Shown here: positions 26,671 through 35,909 of the stretch, in pieces
Position numbering within the stretch: the stretch's first letter is position 1
How the letters are laid out: each line of letters opens with the position of its first letter
Origin: Hyphomicrobium sp. MC1
GTDB lineage: Bacteria > Pseudomonadota > Alphaproteobacteria > Rhizobiales > Hyphomicrobiaceae
DNA length: 64,000 nucleotides
Direction: 5' to 3'
NCBI RefSeq assembly: GCF_000253295.1
Contig: NC_015717.1
Coordinates: forward strand, 1,674,001-1,738,000
The notes under the pieces: model-generated
What the model was told of the DNA's origin: nothing
The model's database searches: none
The model's input: only the letters and a program-made list of their open reading frames with translations
Position numbers and translations under genes: made by a program

Positions 26671-28240
26671 TGGAGGCTGTGTGAAAACGCGCGCATTCTG
26701 ATGAACCAATGTACGATTCCCGTGAGCTTGAGCGGGAGGATCGAATGGGTCGGTTTATCGAGGGTGCGGATCGGACACAGTCAACGCTTCTGCCGGAGGC
26801 GATTGACGACTACGTCGGCGAGGAAAACCCCGTCCGTGTGGTCGATGTCTTCGTCGATGCGCTTGATCTGGCGGCGCTCGGCTTTGAGGGCATTGTTCCA
26901 GAAGAGATGGGCCGCCCGAGCTACCATCCGGCAACGATCCTGAAGATCTACATCTACGGCTATCTCAACCAGGTGCAGTCCTCGCGTGGCCTTGAGCGCG
27001 AGTGCCTGAGGAACCTGGAGCTGATCTGGCTCACCGGGCATCTGGCGCCGGATTTCAAGACCATCGCCGGCTTTCGCCGCAACAACGGTCCCGCAATCCG
27101 CAAGGTATGCCAGCAGTTCGTCGCTCTTTGCCGCGGCCTCGATCTTCTGGACGCCGGCATTGTCGCGATCGACGGCATCAAGTTCAAAGTCGTCAATGCC
27201 AAGACGAAGAGCTTCACGCGAGAGAAACTCAAGCGGCGCCTTGGCGAGATCGATGATGCCATCGAAAGGTATCTCGTCGAGCTCGACCGTGCCGACGAAG
27301 TGGTTGGCAAGACCGGCATGTCGGTTCCCGATGGTCGCATCGCGCGCGCAAACAAGAAGCTGGCCTACTGCGGGCGAGAAGCTAATGCTTTGAAGACCAT
27401 CGAGCAGCGCATGGACAAAAGCGGAGAGACGCAGGTTTCTCTGACCGATCCCGATGCCCGCGCCATGGCGACGACGCGCCGGAAACCTCGCGTCGTCGGC
27501 AACAACGTGCAAAGTGCCGTCGAGACCAAGCATCACCTGATCGTCGCGCACGAAGTGACGAACCATGGTTACGATCGTGATGCCTTGGCGATGATGGCAC
27601 GTGCGGCGCGTGAGGAGATGTCCAGCGACGACATCGAGGCGATTGTTGACAAGGGCTATTGATCGTTGCGTGTGAAGAGGTCGGCTTCCCGGTCACCGTG
27701 CCCAAGCCGCACACATCCAACGCAGCCGCCCATGGACGCTTCGATCGAGCTGACTTCACCTATGTTGCCGGCGAGGATGCCTACGTCTGTCCGGCCGGTG
27801 CGCGGTTGACGTACCGCTTCACTAATACAGAGGCCGGCAAGACGCTGCATTCTTACTGGGCAGATGCGTGCGGAAGCTGCGCCATCAAAGGCCGGTGCAC
27901 CACCAGCAAGCAGCGCCGCGTTCGTCGCTAGGAGCACGAGGGCGTCCTCGAGCGCGTACAGCAGCGGCTCGACGATGACCCCAACAAGATGTCGTTACAG
28001 TGCCAAACGGTCGAGCACCCGTTCGGGACGATTAAGGCGTGGATGGGAGCACCCCCCTTCAAGATGAAAACGCTGAAGCACGTTGCGACAGAGAGGGCGC
28101 TGTACGTCCTAGCCTACAAACTGAAGCGGGTGATGGCGATCCTCGGCGTGCCGAAGCTGCTCGGGGCGATGTGAGGGTCAGCGGGCCACCTCGGCCGTGT
28201 TGGTAGGTGGGTCCGCTCCTTCGTTCTCACACAGCCTCCC
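26671..28240 (+). mobile_element. IS1182-family element, copy 1 (degenerate)
   Basis: About 1.57 kb bounded by inverted repeats. The left end is TGGAGGCTGTGTGAAAACG at 26671-26689. The right end at 28222-28240 reads GGGAGGCTGTGTGAGAACG on the other strand, 17 of 19 matching. A single transposase gene lies inside. No target duplication could be recognised next to the ends. A second, diverged copy lies at 34030-35610 in the same orientation. Confidence 0.8.
26745..28174 (+). pseudogene. IS1182-family transposase, broken (copy 1)
   Basis: DDE-type transposase of IS1182/IS1380-like appearance. The start ATG 26745 follows GGGAGG by 5 bases. The N-terminal part (YHPATILKIYIYGYLNQVQS, AIDGIKFKVVNAK) is intact to 27659. 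By comparison with copy 2, a 13-base deletion there creates TGA 27660-27662 and shifts the frame. The C-terminal part continues in the new frame (RADFTYVAGEDAYVCPAGA). It is again interrupted by TAG 27929-27931, where copy 2 has Trp, before ending at GVPKLLGAM. The element cannot make a full transposase. Confidence 0.85.
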
Positions 28241-28549
28241 GAGCAAGCTGACTTCAGACAACGCACGAAGCCATTGCCTGGAGCCATCATTGGAAAGTCG
28301 CCATTGCCTCAAGAAGCGGACTTCGGTCACCTGTCGCTAAGGGCCAGCAGGAAATATGTGCTTTGGCAATGAGTCTGCACTGCAATACTTCGTTACATTT
28401 CCTAACGGTCAGGAAATCTGGTTCGCAGTTCGGAGCATTATATTTCGGACATACAGACTGAGTCATTCCGCATCTTCGCCTGAGCCCGTTTGTGCGTTTT
28501 CACGCTTTGAAACTTCTTCGAAGGGCAAGGCGTGAGAAAAAGGTGAAGC
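28241..28549. other. intergenic region after IS copy 1
   Basis: No gene. It contains an inverted repeat ATTTCCT-N7-AGGAAAT at 28396-28416, about 135 bp before the NYN gene start. It could be an operator or chance. Confidence 0.35.
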
Positions 28550-29095
28550 GTGTCATCTTATTCAGAGCGCATCGCGATTTTCATCGACGGACCAAACCTC
28601 TATACTATGGGGCAAAGTCTAGGATTTGAAATCGACTTCAAACGCTTCCTTGCCGTCTGCAAACAAAACCGGCGGCTGATTCGAGCATTGTATTACACCG
28701 CGCTATCCCACGAACAAGAATATTGCGCGGTGCGTCCTCTGGTGGACTGGCTCGACTTTAATGGCTTCTCGACGGTCACGAAGGCGGCCAAAGAATTCTT
28801 GGACGGCAACGGTCACCGCAAGATCAAAGGAAATATGAATATCGAGTTGGCCGTCGACGCCATGAAGCTCGCAATAAACCTCGATCATATCGTGATCGTG
28901 TCAGGGGATGGCAATCTGCGCTATCTGGTCGAGGCCTTGCAACACATGGGCAAGCGCGTCAGCGTGATGTCGACCTTAGCGACCCAGCCTCCGATGATCG
29001 CTGACGAATTACGGCGGCAGGCGGATCACTTTATCGATCTGGCGGACCTCGAAAAGGAGATCGCACGAACAAAAAATATCAGAAGAAAGACCTGA
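28550..29095 (+). CDS. NYN domain protein, LabA/DUF88-like (PIN-fold RNase)
   Basis: 181 aa covering one NYN domain. Motif 1 is IAIFIDGPNLY, the central part has KGNMNIELAVDAMKLA, and the third acidic motif is IVIVSGDGNLRYLV, the SGDGD-like site of the family with Asn in place of the last Asp. These metal-dependent PIN-like folds are presumed RNases. The founding member LabA acts in cyanobacterial circadian output. The GTG start is preceded by AAGGTG. It stands alone between an IS element and a converging two-component system. Confidence 0.85.
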   Translation: MSSYSERIAIFIDGPNLYTMGQSLGFEIDFKRFLAVCKQNRRLIRALYYTALSHEQEYCAVRPLVDWLDFNGFSTVTKAAKEFLDGNGHRKIKGNMNIELAVDAMKLAINLDHIVIVSGDGNLRYLVEALQHMGKRVSVMSTLATQPPMIADELRRQADHFIDLADLEKEIARTKNIRRKT

Positions 29096-29115
29096 TGCGC
29101 GCTATCGGCGTAATC

Positions 29116-30552
29116 TCACAAGCTGCGCGGCAGCTGTAGTGTCGCCAGCAAACCGCCGTCACGAGGGGAATTGAGTGCAATCGTGCCGCCCTGCGCAGAA
29201 ATGATATCTCGGGCGATGGCCAATCCAAGCCCCACGCCGCCGGTTTCCCTGTTGCGAGATTGTTCAAGCCGCTGGAAAGGCTGAAAAGCTGTCTCAATTA
29301 GTTCATCCGGAATCCCGGGACCGTTGTCCCTCACAGTGACAACGACGTGCTCGCCATTCAGCCGAAGCCCAACGTGTGCGGACTCTCCGTATTTCACTGC
29401 GTTGTCGACGATATTCATGAACGCTCGTTTGGTCGCAATAGGCTGACAGGCGGTGAGCAGATGATCCGGACCTTGGTAGTAGACGCATGCGCCCGCATCC
29501 AAAAAATTATCGCAAATCGTGATAAGCAATGCGCCGAGGTCCACCCGCTCCGCCTTTTCGCGTTTCAAGTCGTCACTCGCGAAAGCGAGCGTCGCCGAAA
29601 GCATCTGTTCCATCTCTTCGACATTCTTGACGAGTGCGTCCTTGCTCGGGCTGTCAGCCAATTCCTCCGTCGTCAGGCGAAGTCGGGTTAGGGACGTTCG
29701 AAGATCGTGCGATATGGCAGCGAGCATGTGCGTCCGCTCATCGACGAAATTCTTGATGCGGTTTTGCATCTCATTCAGTGCGCGGCCGACAACCGCGAAG
29801 TCTCCCAGCTTCTTTGTATCGATCGGAGTGGCGTTCCGATCAATCCCAAGCCGTTGGGCGGCGCTAACAAGATCATCGATTGGAGACAGCGTGCGCTTGG
29901 CTGTCCAAATCGATAGGAAAGAGATTAGAAGGATCGCGCCGGCGGCGGTGATCATCGGTGGACTAAAAAGCGGACCCAATCGTGGAGGACGTTGCGACTC
30001 GATGTGCAGCCAGCTGCCGTCAGATCCTCGAACCAAAATACTGAAGCCGCCGATGATGGGAATATCCGGTTCATCGTTGGCCAAAACACCGGTCGGCAAA
30101 TGTTGCTCGAATCCCGCTGGTACGAACTGAGTATTCTCGTTGTCTCCCGGAAATGCGGGACCTCCGCGCGCCTCGATTGAGACGCTTCTGACGGTTCCGC
30201 TCAGGCTTGCACGCAGCGAACGCTCCAGCCGGATAAAGAATTCAGGCACAACGCGCTCTGGGCTTGGTGGCTCCATACGTATCTCGTCCCACGAAATGAA
30301 AAGATGCAGCTCGTCGCTGAGCGTTTTGGCGACATCTTTGCGACGCGTCGTCTCGACGTCGAAGATTTTCTTCGTTGCTTCGCTCGTTTCAGAAATCAGC
30401 CAGCGCGCGCTGTAGATCGTTTGTGTGGGAGGCGGCAAAAAGAAGAATGTCGCCGCATTGAGCCCCTGCAAAAGAAGCAGTGCGGTAAGCATCGTGAGTG
30501 CAATGCGCGTGCTGAGGCCGACCCGAAATTTTCGCATGGGGGTTGCTTTCAA
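29116..30552 (-). CDS. sensor histidine kinase, EnvZ/CpxA-like layout
   Basis: 478 aa. The first helix is IALTMLTALLLLQGLNAATFFFL. A periplasmic sensor of about 150 residues follows, then a second helix (AAGAILLISFLSIW) and HAMP. The HisKA box is LAAISHDLRTSLTRLRL. The ATPase domain has N box NIVDNAVKYGE, G1 VRDNGPGIP and G2 GVGLGLAIARD. The ATG start overlaps the response regulator stop by 4 bases. Upstream of the pair, on the other strand, lies a Spy/CpxP-like gene, the same arrangement as cpxRA and cpxP in enterobacteria. An envelope-stress role is therefore inferred. Confidence 0.92.
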   Translation of the reverse strand: MKATPMRKFRVGLSTRIALTMLTALLLLQGLNAATFFFLPPPTQTIYSARWLISETSEATKKIFDVETTRRKDVAKTLSDELHLFISWDEIRMEPPSPERVVPEFFIRLERSLRASLSGTVRSVSIEARGGPAFPGDNENTQFVPAGFEQHLPTGVLANDEPDIPIIGGFSILVRGSDGSWLHIESQRPPRLGPLFSPPMITAAGAILLISFLSIWTAKRTLSPIDDLVSAAQRLGIDRNATPIDTKKLGDFAVVGRALNEMQNRIKNFVDERTHMLAAISHDLRTSLTRLRLTTEELADSPSKDALVKNVEEMEQMLSATLAFASDDLKREKAERVDLGALLITICDNFLDAGACVYYQGPDHLLTACQPIATKRAFMNIVDNAVKYGESAHVGLRLNGEHVVVTVRDNGPGIPDELIETAFQPFQRLEQSRNRETGGVGLGLAIARDIISAQGGTIALNSPRDGGLLATLQLPRSL

Positions 30553-31280
30553 TCGCGCGTCGCTTCGCTGTCGATCGGGGCGGTGAAAATATAACCGCCG
30601 CTGCGAACGGTCTTGATGAGCGTCGGTTGCGCGGGATTGGATTCGATCTTGCGCCGCAGTCTGCTGAGCTGGACGTCGACTGTGCGATCAAAGGGCGTGC
30701 TGGAGCGTCCGCGCGTCAGGTCGAGAAGTTGGTTTCTGGTCAGGACTTGCTGGGGCCTTTCGACAAATGCGAGCAGCAAATCGAATTCTCCCGCTGTAAG
30801 ATCGACGAGGACATTATCCGGATTTCTCAGAACCCTTCTCACCGTATCGAGATGCCAACCGTCGAACACGTAGATGCTCTGCGTAACCGGCTCTTCTTTC
30901 GAAAGAGCGTTCTGCGTTCTGCGAAGAACCGCACGGATACGCGCAAGAAGTTCGCGCGGACTGAATGGCTTTGTTACGTAGTCGTCAGCACCGATTTCCA
31001 GACCAATAATGCGATCCGTCTCGCTCGACATCGCAGTCAGCAATACGATCGGAATCGGCCGGGTCGCTCTTAGTCGTCGGCAAAGAGACAAGCCGTCCTC
31101 GCCCGGCATCATGATATCGAGAACGATAAGATCGAATTTCCCCACCTCAAGCGACTTCCACATCGCAATATCGTTTCCGGCTTCTGTGACGCGAATGCCG
31201 TTCGAGACGAGAAAGCGAGCTAGGCCGGTGCGTATCTGTTTATCGTCGTCGACTAGCAGGATATGGGGAGATGCAAACAA
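30549..31280 (-). CDS. OmpR-family response regulator
   Basis: 243 aa. The receiver has ILLVDDDKQIR, phospho-Asp in LIVLDIMMPGEDG and the conserved Lys in DYVTKPFSPREL. The winged helix has LTAGEFDLLLAFVERP and DRTVDVQLSRLRRKIE. The start is TTG 31280 with a purine-rich AAAGGCG upstream. It is operonic with the downstream kinase and divergent from the Spy-like gene over about 208 bp, in which a perfect palindrome lies at 31354-31372. It is a paralogue of the regulator at 13796-14521 but clearly not a recent duplicate. Confidence 0.92.
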   Translation of the reverse strand: MFASPHILLVDDDKQIRTGLARFLVSNGIRVTEAGNDIAMWKSLEVGKFDLIVLDIMMPGEDGLSLCRRLRATRPIPIVLLTAMSSETDRIIGLEIGADDYVTKPFSPRELLARIRAVLRRTQNALSKEEPVTQSIYVFDGWHLDTVRRVLRNPDNVLVDLTAGEFDLLLAFVERPQQVLTRNQLLDLTRGRSSTPFDRTVDVQLSRLRRKIESNPAQPTLIKTVRSGGYIFTAPIDSEATRD

Positions 31281-31353
31281 CTTATCGCCTTTGGGGTTCT
31301 AACTGGCATTCTATCTTCTTTATTGCTTGGTCAGCCACACAACAATCTCATTT

Positions 31354-31372
31354 CTGTAACGGACCGTTACAG
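31354..31372. promoter_or_regulatory. perfect 19-bp palindrome, candidate operator
   Basis: CTGTAACGGACCGTTACAG: 9-bp arms around one base, or TGTAAC-N5-GTTACA. It lies 73 bp upstream of the response regulator start and 116 bp upstream of the Spy-like start. The same half-site plan recurs at 36851-36867. The shape suits a dimeric TetR-like repressor more than the direct repeats bound by OmpR-family proteins. Confidence 0.5.
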
Positions 31373-31488
31373 TTCGAAGTGTCCCCGAAATCCAAACCTC
31401 CCTTCGCTCTGTTAGATACGGCGCAACCGGTGATCGCGAGAGCTTTGAAAGCTTTTTGGTGATCCGCCGTGAAGCTGAGGAGGTTGTC

Positions 31489-32127
31489 GTGTCCAGGAAT
31501 AAACGATCCGTCATCGTAGTGACGGCTGCCGCCGCAATGTCACTCGTCTGTGGCGCCGCCATCTATTCGAGTGCGGCCGCAGAGCCAACCAGCAAAATGC
31601 CGCCGCAGCAGCAAATGGCGATGGGGCCCGGTATCCATGGAATGGGCGACAAATTCCCGGGTTGCGGAATGTTCGCGTCCATGCCGCCGCCCCCGCCGCC
31701 GCATGGTCCTCGTCCCTTGGCTTCGCTTCTGTCCGAAGCTGAGACCGAGATCGGCATTCGTGTCGAACAACTTGATGCTTGGCGCGACTTTACAGACGCG
31801 TTGCTGAATGTCGCCAAGCCGCCTCGTCCCGGTAAGAAAGAGCCGGAACCGGCGGCGGGTGATCAACAAAAGCCCTTCGCGTTCGCTGAGAAAATGGCAG
31901 ATGACGCGGTCGCGCGCGGTCACGATGCAGAAGCCCTCAAGAAAGCTATCGAAGCTCTTCGGGCAAAACTCACGCCCGAACAGTTGACCAAAGTTAGTGC
32001 AATAGAACAGCGCATCATGCCTCCGCCGCACGACGGACCGATGCCGCCGCCGCCTTTCAATCTCGTTCCGCCTCCGGGTTTGGGTGGCGGGAACGGACCT
32101 GACGGTCTGCATCCCGACCCGTTGTGA
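31489..32127 (+). CDS. Spy/CpxP family-like periplasmic protein
   Basis: About 212 aa. The start is GTG 31489, because GAGGAGG lies 5 bases upstream. The signal peptide is VIVVTAAAAMSLVCGAA, with cleavage near SSAAAEP. The mature part is Met/Pro-rich at both ends (MPPPPPPHG; MPPPPFN) and carries an LTPEQLTKVSAIEQ segment, the LTxxQ motif of CpxP/Spy-type periplasmic chaperones. These bind unfolded proteins and, for CpxP, inhibit the sensor kinase. Its divergent placement next to a two-component system supports such a feedback role. The Met/Pro-rich tails are not typical of Spy and could bind metal, which is inference. Confidence 0.7.
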   Translation: MSRNKRSVIVVTAAAAMSLVCGAAIYSSAAAEPTSKMPPQQQMAMGPGIHGMGDKFPGCGMFASMPPPPPPHGPRPLASLLSEAETEIGIRVEQLDAWRDFTDALLNVAKPPRPGKKEPEPAAGDQQKPFAFAEKMADDAVARGHDAEALKKAIEALRAKLTPEQLTKVSAIEQRIMPPPHDGPMPPPPFNLVPPPGLGGGNGPDGLHPDPL

Positions 32128-32189
32128 GCGGAGATGCTGGGCGCGGAGCTTCCTATCTCTTCGCGTCCAGCACATTTGAGGAGACGGCG

Positions 32190-32273
32190 ATGACACGCTT
32201 TTACGAAATCGGATTGCTGCTCACACTGATGTTTCTGTTCTTTGTTATCGCAGCGACGAGTGCACCCGTCTGA
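32190..32273 (+). CDS. 27-aa single-helix membrane peptide
   Basis: ATG 32190 is preceded by GAGGAG at 6 bases spacing, an excellent ribosome site. The peptide starts MTRFYEIG, and the middle is an uninterrupted hydrophobic helix (LLLTLMFLFFVIAA), ending in TSAPV. Its TGA overlaps the ATG of the next ORF (TGATG), implying translational coupling. It lies 62 bp behind the Spy-like gene. It matches no small-protein family I can name. Size and composition suggest a regulator or stabiliser of a membrane complex, possibly of the adjacent sensor kinase, which is inference. Confidence 0.55.
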   Translation: MTRFYEIGLLLTLMFLFFVIAATSAPV

Positions 32274-32503
32274 TGTCATTTAGCAAAATGAATATGGAAC
32301 CAAAAAATATGAATCGGCAGCTTTTGCTGAACGTTCAGCCCCGGACGGCGTCCGAGCAATTGGCTCTAAGCCTCATACGCGACGGTGCATTGAGGGAAGA
32401 GGAGTTTTTGGAGATGTCGGCGCTGTACCCGAGATGGCAGGTCTATTTGTCGTTGCGCTTAAGAAGGCTCGCGCATTCTTGGGGGCTGGAATTGAGGTTT
32501 TAG
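32273..32503 (+). CDS. 76-aa hypothetical protein
   Basis: Starts at ATG 32273, overlapping the stop of the 27-aa ORF in a TGATG junction. It is soluble by composition, with a central acidic/leucine-rich region (EQLALSLIRDGALREEEFLEM) and an Arg-rich end. No domain is recognised. The coupling to the tiny membrane ORF and the good position between the Spy-like gene and the dioxygenase support expression. Function is unknown. Confidence 0.5.
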   Translation: MSFSKMNMEPKNMNRQLLLNVQPRTASEQLALSLIRDGALREEEFLEMSALYPRWQVYLSLRLRRLAHSWGLELRF

Positions 32504-32566
32504 CAGCTTGATCTTCAGTTTAGGCCATAGATCAGTTGCTGTCGGCGAAGATTTTTGGAACGTGAC

Positions 32567-33337
32567 ATGAAACACATGTTTTCCCGACGGCAGGCCGTAC
32601 GTGGATTGTTGTTCGGCTCTGCGGCCATCAATCTCATCGAAAAACCAACTGCAGCCTATGCCGCTGAGAATTCGCCCGTTGGGCCTCCAGGAGAGTGCAC
32701 GCTTTTTCCGCAAGCGATCGAAGGACCCTACTATTTCGATCGCAAACTTGTTCGCTCCGATATCCGTGAAGGGCGGCCAGGGCTAAGCACGAACATGCTG
32801 CTCACTGTGATCGATGCAACGACATGCAAACCCATGACCGGCGCTCGTGTCGATGTCTGGCATGCTGATGCGTGCGGCGTCTATTCGGGCTATGCGCATC
32901 AGGGCGATGATCGCCGGATATCTACGACGGACGAGATCTATCTGCGCGGCACCCAAGCGACAGATGAGAAGGGAAGGGTTCTATTTCATACGATCTATCC
33001 AGGCTGGTATCCCGGCAGGACACCACATATCCATGTCAAGGTGTTTCTCGACGAACTTACGCTTGTCACCGGTCAGATTTACTTTCCCGATGATTTGAGT
33101 AAGAGAATTTATCGCGAACAGGTGCCGTATAAGCAACGGCCCAATCCCGACACTGACAATAACTCGGACTTCATTTTCAAGGAAGGCAAGCGCGAAGGTG
33201 GCGGCATCGTCTTCACCATCGACGAGACGCCAGACGTGTTGACGGCATCACTGGTTATCTCGGTTGACCGCACCGGGGCCGCAGCAAAGAGTTCAATGGG
33301 CTGGGGACCTTATCTGCGTCAACTCATCGGCCTGTAA
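32567..33337 (+). CDS. intradiol ring-cleavage dioxygenase family protein, Tat-exported
   Basis: About 256 aa. The N-terminus has a twin-arginine type signal (FSRRQAVRGLLFGSAA), so export is likely. The catalytic fold follows: EGPYYFDRKLVRSDI, VDVWHADACGVYSGY, TIYPGWYPGRTPHIHVKVF. The Tyr (in the YPGWY region) and HxH residues match the non-heme Fe(III) ligands of catechol/protocatechuate-type intradiol dioxygenases. The periplasmic members are poorly characterised and not part of the usual beta-ketoadipate pathway. ATG 32567 is preferred over TTG 32555. It is the last gene in the row after the Spy-like gene, 64 bp behind the 76-aa ORF. Confidence 0.85.
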   Translation: MKHMFSRRQAVRGLLFGSAAINLIEKPTAAYAAENSPVGPPGECTLFPQAIEGPYYFDRKLVRSDIREGRPGLSTNMLLTVIDATTCKPMTGARVDVWHADACGVYSGYAHQGDDRRISTTDEIYLRGTQATDEKGRVLFHTIYPGWYPGRTPHIHVKVFLDELTLVTGQIYFPDDLSKRIYREQVPYKQRPNPDTDNNSDFIFKEGKREGGGIVFTIDETPDVLTASLVISVDRTGAAAKSSMGWGPYLRQLIGL

Positions 33338-34029
33338 ACCAGTGCCCACACGCGGAGATCTTTGAGGCACACCACGGCATCTTAGGCGGCCGTTACGAAC
33401 GTGTTTGAGACACGCGCGCGTTACGCCGGTTGACTAGCTGGCATTCTTTCCATGCTGGCGTTCGCCTCCGGAACCGGAAAACTCGAGACTGGTTTCGATA
33501 ACCTCATAGGCCCAGCTCCGAAGCCAGTGCTGTTCGGTTCGGCGGTAATGCTCGCCTAAATTACGCCGTGACACACTCAGTTACACTTCGACGCGCGAAG
33601 TTCATCCTTCCTCGGTGTCGATGAGCTACAAACACCAGCGTAGACGCATACATGCCGGTTACTCAGTCGTCTTTCCGGCATGAACTTCTACGCGGGTCTG
33701 CCGTTCGCTTCTGTCCCCCACTACCCCGACAGGAGCGGGGCAAGCGGCAGGCCCGCGTTTTTTTGCGCGTTGGCTAATTCAACAAACATAATCCGGAGAG
33801 CTTTCGGACTTTTGATCCGTGTTTCAAGCGCATTGATGTTCGAGCCAAGCGAGACGCGGACACCGCCGGAATCCACGGCACCTGCAATATCCGCGTGCGA
33901 TTGGCAGAAATACCTTTCTGAGACGTCAGCTTTCTCTGCAAAGCGGTGTCGACTTAGAACCCGTTGGCGAAACGGGCCGTGTGAAATTTGTACGAAACGT
34001 CGGTGGACGACTCCTAAGTCGGCTTTGCC
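33338..34029. other. intergenic region before IS copy 2
   Basis: About 690 bp without a credible gene. The longest open frame (33680-34060, plus) runs into the IS end and has no family resemblance. A weak stem GCGGG/CCCGC with a 7-T run lies near 33738-33765 and could be an orphan terminator. Confidence 0.4.
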
Positions 34030-35610
34030 GGGAGGCTGTGTGAAAACGCGCCCATTCTGACGAACTATTGTACGATTCTCGCGAGCAAACGCGGGAGGAT
34101 CGAATGGGTCGGTTCATCGAGGGTGCAGATCGGACGCAGGCGACGCTTCTTCCCGAGGCGATTGACGACTACGTCAGCGAGGAGAACCCTGTTCGTGTGG
34201 TCGATGCGTTCGTCGACGCGCTCGACCTAGCGGCGCTCGGCTTCGACGGTGTCACCCAGAGGAGACGGGCCGCCCCAGCTACCACCCGGCAACGATCCTG
34301 AAGATCTACATCTACGGATATCTCAACCAGGTGCAGTCCTCTCGTGGCCTCGAGCGCGAGTGCGGGAGGAACTTGGAGCTGATCTGGCTCAAGGGTCGCT
34401 TGGCACCCGACTTCAAGACGATCGCCGACTTCCGGCGCGACAACGGTCCAGCCCTTCGCAAGGTATGCCAACAGTTCGTCGCCCTTTGCCGCGGCATCGA
34501 TCTCCTGGATGCCAGCATCGTCGCAATCGAAGGGAGCAAGTTCAAAGCTGTCAACGCGAAGACGAAGAGCTTCACGCGCGAGAAGCTGAAACGTTGCCTT
34601 GGAGAGATTGATGCGGTCATCGAACGGTATCTCGTCGAGCTTGACCGTGCTGATGAGGTGTTGAGCAAGACCGACATGTCAGTGCCGATGGCTCGGCTTG
34701 AGCGTGCGATCAAGAAGCTGGCCTACTGCAGACGAGAGGCCAATGCCTTGAAAGCAATTGAGCGGCGCACGGACAGCAGCGGAGAGACGCAGGTCTCGTT
34801 GACCGATCCCGATGCCCGCGGCATGGCGACGACGAGCAGGAAACCCCGTGTGGTTGGCTACAATGTGCAAAGTGCAGTCGAGACGAAGCATCACCTGATC
34901 GTCGCGCACGAGGTGACGAACCTCGGCTACGATCGAGACGCCTTGGCAATGATGGCGCGTGCGGCGCGGGAGGAGATGTCCTGCGATGACATCGAGGCTG
35001 TCGCCGACAAGGGCTACCACAAGGGTGAGGAGATCGTGGCGTGCGAGGAGGCCGGTATCCCGGTCACTGTGCCTAGGCCGCACACCTCGAATGCAGCCGC
35101 CCATGGACGCTTCGATCGAGCTGACTTCACCTATGTTGCCGGCGAGGATGCCTATGTGTGTCCAGCCGGTGCGCGCCTGACGTACCGCTTCACGAACACC
35201 GAGGCCGGGAAGACGCTGCACTCGTACTGGACCGATGCCTGTGGAAAATGCGCCATCAAAGGCCGGTGCACCACCAGCAAGGAACACCGCGTGCGTCGCT
35301 GGGAGCACGAGGGCATCCTAGAGCGCGTTCAGCAGCGCCTCGACGATGATCCCAACAAGATGTCGCTACGGTACCAGACCGTCGAGCATCCCTTCGGGAC
35401 GATCAAAGCGTGGATGGGCGCCACTCACTTCAAAATGAAAACGCTGAAGCACGTCGCTACCGAGATGGCGCTGCACGTTCTGGCCTACAATTTGAAGTGG
35501 GTGATGGCGATCCTGGGAGTGCCGAAGCTGCTCGGGGCGATGTGAGCCCCAGCGGGCCTGACCGGTCGTGTCAGTAGGTTGGCCGCTCCTTCTTTCTCAC
35601 GCAGCCTCTC
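34030..35610 (+). mobile_element. IS1182-family element, copy 2
   Basis: About 1.58 kb. The left end at 34030-34048 is GGGAGGCTGTGTGAAAACG. The right end at 35592-35610 is an imperfect inverted copy, 15 of 19 matching. It is in the same orientation as copy 1 and visibly diverged from it throughout, so the two are independent old insertions or an old duplication. The right end directly abuts a truncated integrase-like gene. Confidence 0.8.
34104..35545 (+). pseudogene. IS1182-family transposase, one frameshift (copy 2)
   Basis: The start ATG 34104 is preceded by GGGAGG. The first 50 codons read normally to GFDGVT. A one-base loss at about 34254-34260 shifts the frame, and the expected EETGRPSYHPATILKIYIYG is found in the next frame. 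From there the protein is open to TGA 35545, with AIEGSKFKAVNAK, RADFTYVAGEDAYVC and the end GVPKLLGAM. Apart from this one lesion it looks complete. IS1182 elements normally encode one uninterrupted transposase, so the shift is treated as a mutation, not recoding. Confidence 0.85.
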
Positions 35611-35850
35611 TGCTTTGCAGACTTGGCGCGACTGAAAGCCAAGACCAGATTTTGGTGCGAGGGATTTCACATCTGACTGGCCCTGCCGCCAAGCATCGAG
35701 ATGTTTGTTCAGGAGCGCCGCACGTTCGATCGCCGCGGCACAATCCATGCTGAGCGTCTCTCGACGCAGCGTGCAACCGGCGACGTAATCTCGTTTGTGC
35801 GGAGCCCAGTAATACGCGACACTACCATTTCGGAGCCGTTCGACCTGCAT
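35611..35850 (-). pseudogene. integrase-like N-terminal fragment, cut by IS copy 2
   Basis: About 80 residues starting MQVERLRNGSVAYYW, with LRRETLSMDCAAAIERA and LLNKHLDAWRQG. This resembles the N-terminal SAM-like arm of tyrosine recombinases annotated in rhizobial islands. The frame loses sense at the right end of IS copy 2, and no continuation is visible beyond the left end of the IS, so the catalytic part is lost. Confidence 0.5.
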
Positions 35851-35909
35851 GTAGCGAGGTCAAGACGGTTTTTCGCATGTCGTTCTAGAGCACCTCCGAT
35901 GCATCTGTG

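Noticed and set aside
30543..31073. Plus-strand 176-codon frame
   Set aside because: Shadow of the response regulator on the minus strand.
33736..33765. Short stem followed by seven T as a terminator
   Set aside because: The stem is only five pairs with a long loop and no gene ends nearby on that strand, so it is mentioned only as weak.
33680..34060. 126-codon plus-strand frame running into IS copy 2
   Set aside because: No ribosome site, no family resemblance, and its end lies inside the IS terminal repeat.
34250..34262. Possible programmed frameshift in IS1182 copy 2
   Set aside because: There is no slippery heptamer at the site, copy 1 reads through here in one frame, and IS1182 transposases are normally single ORFs. 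A simple base loss explains it.
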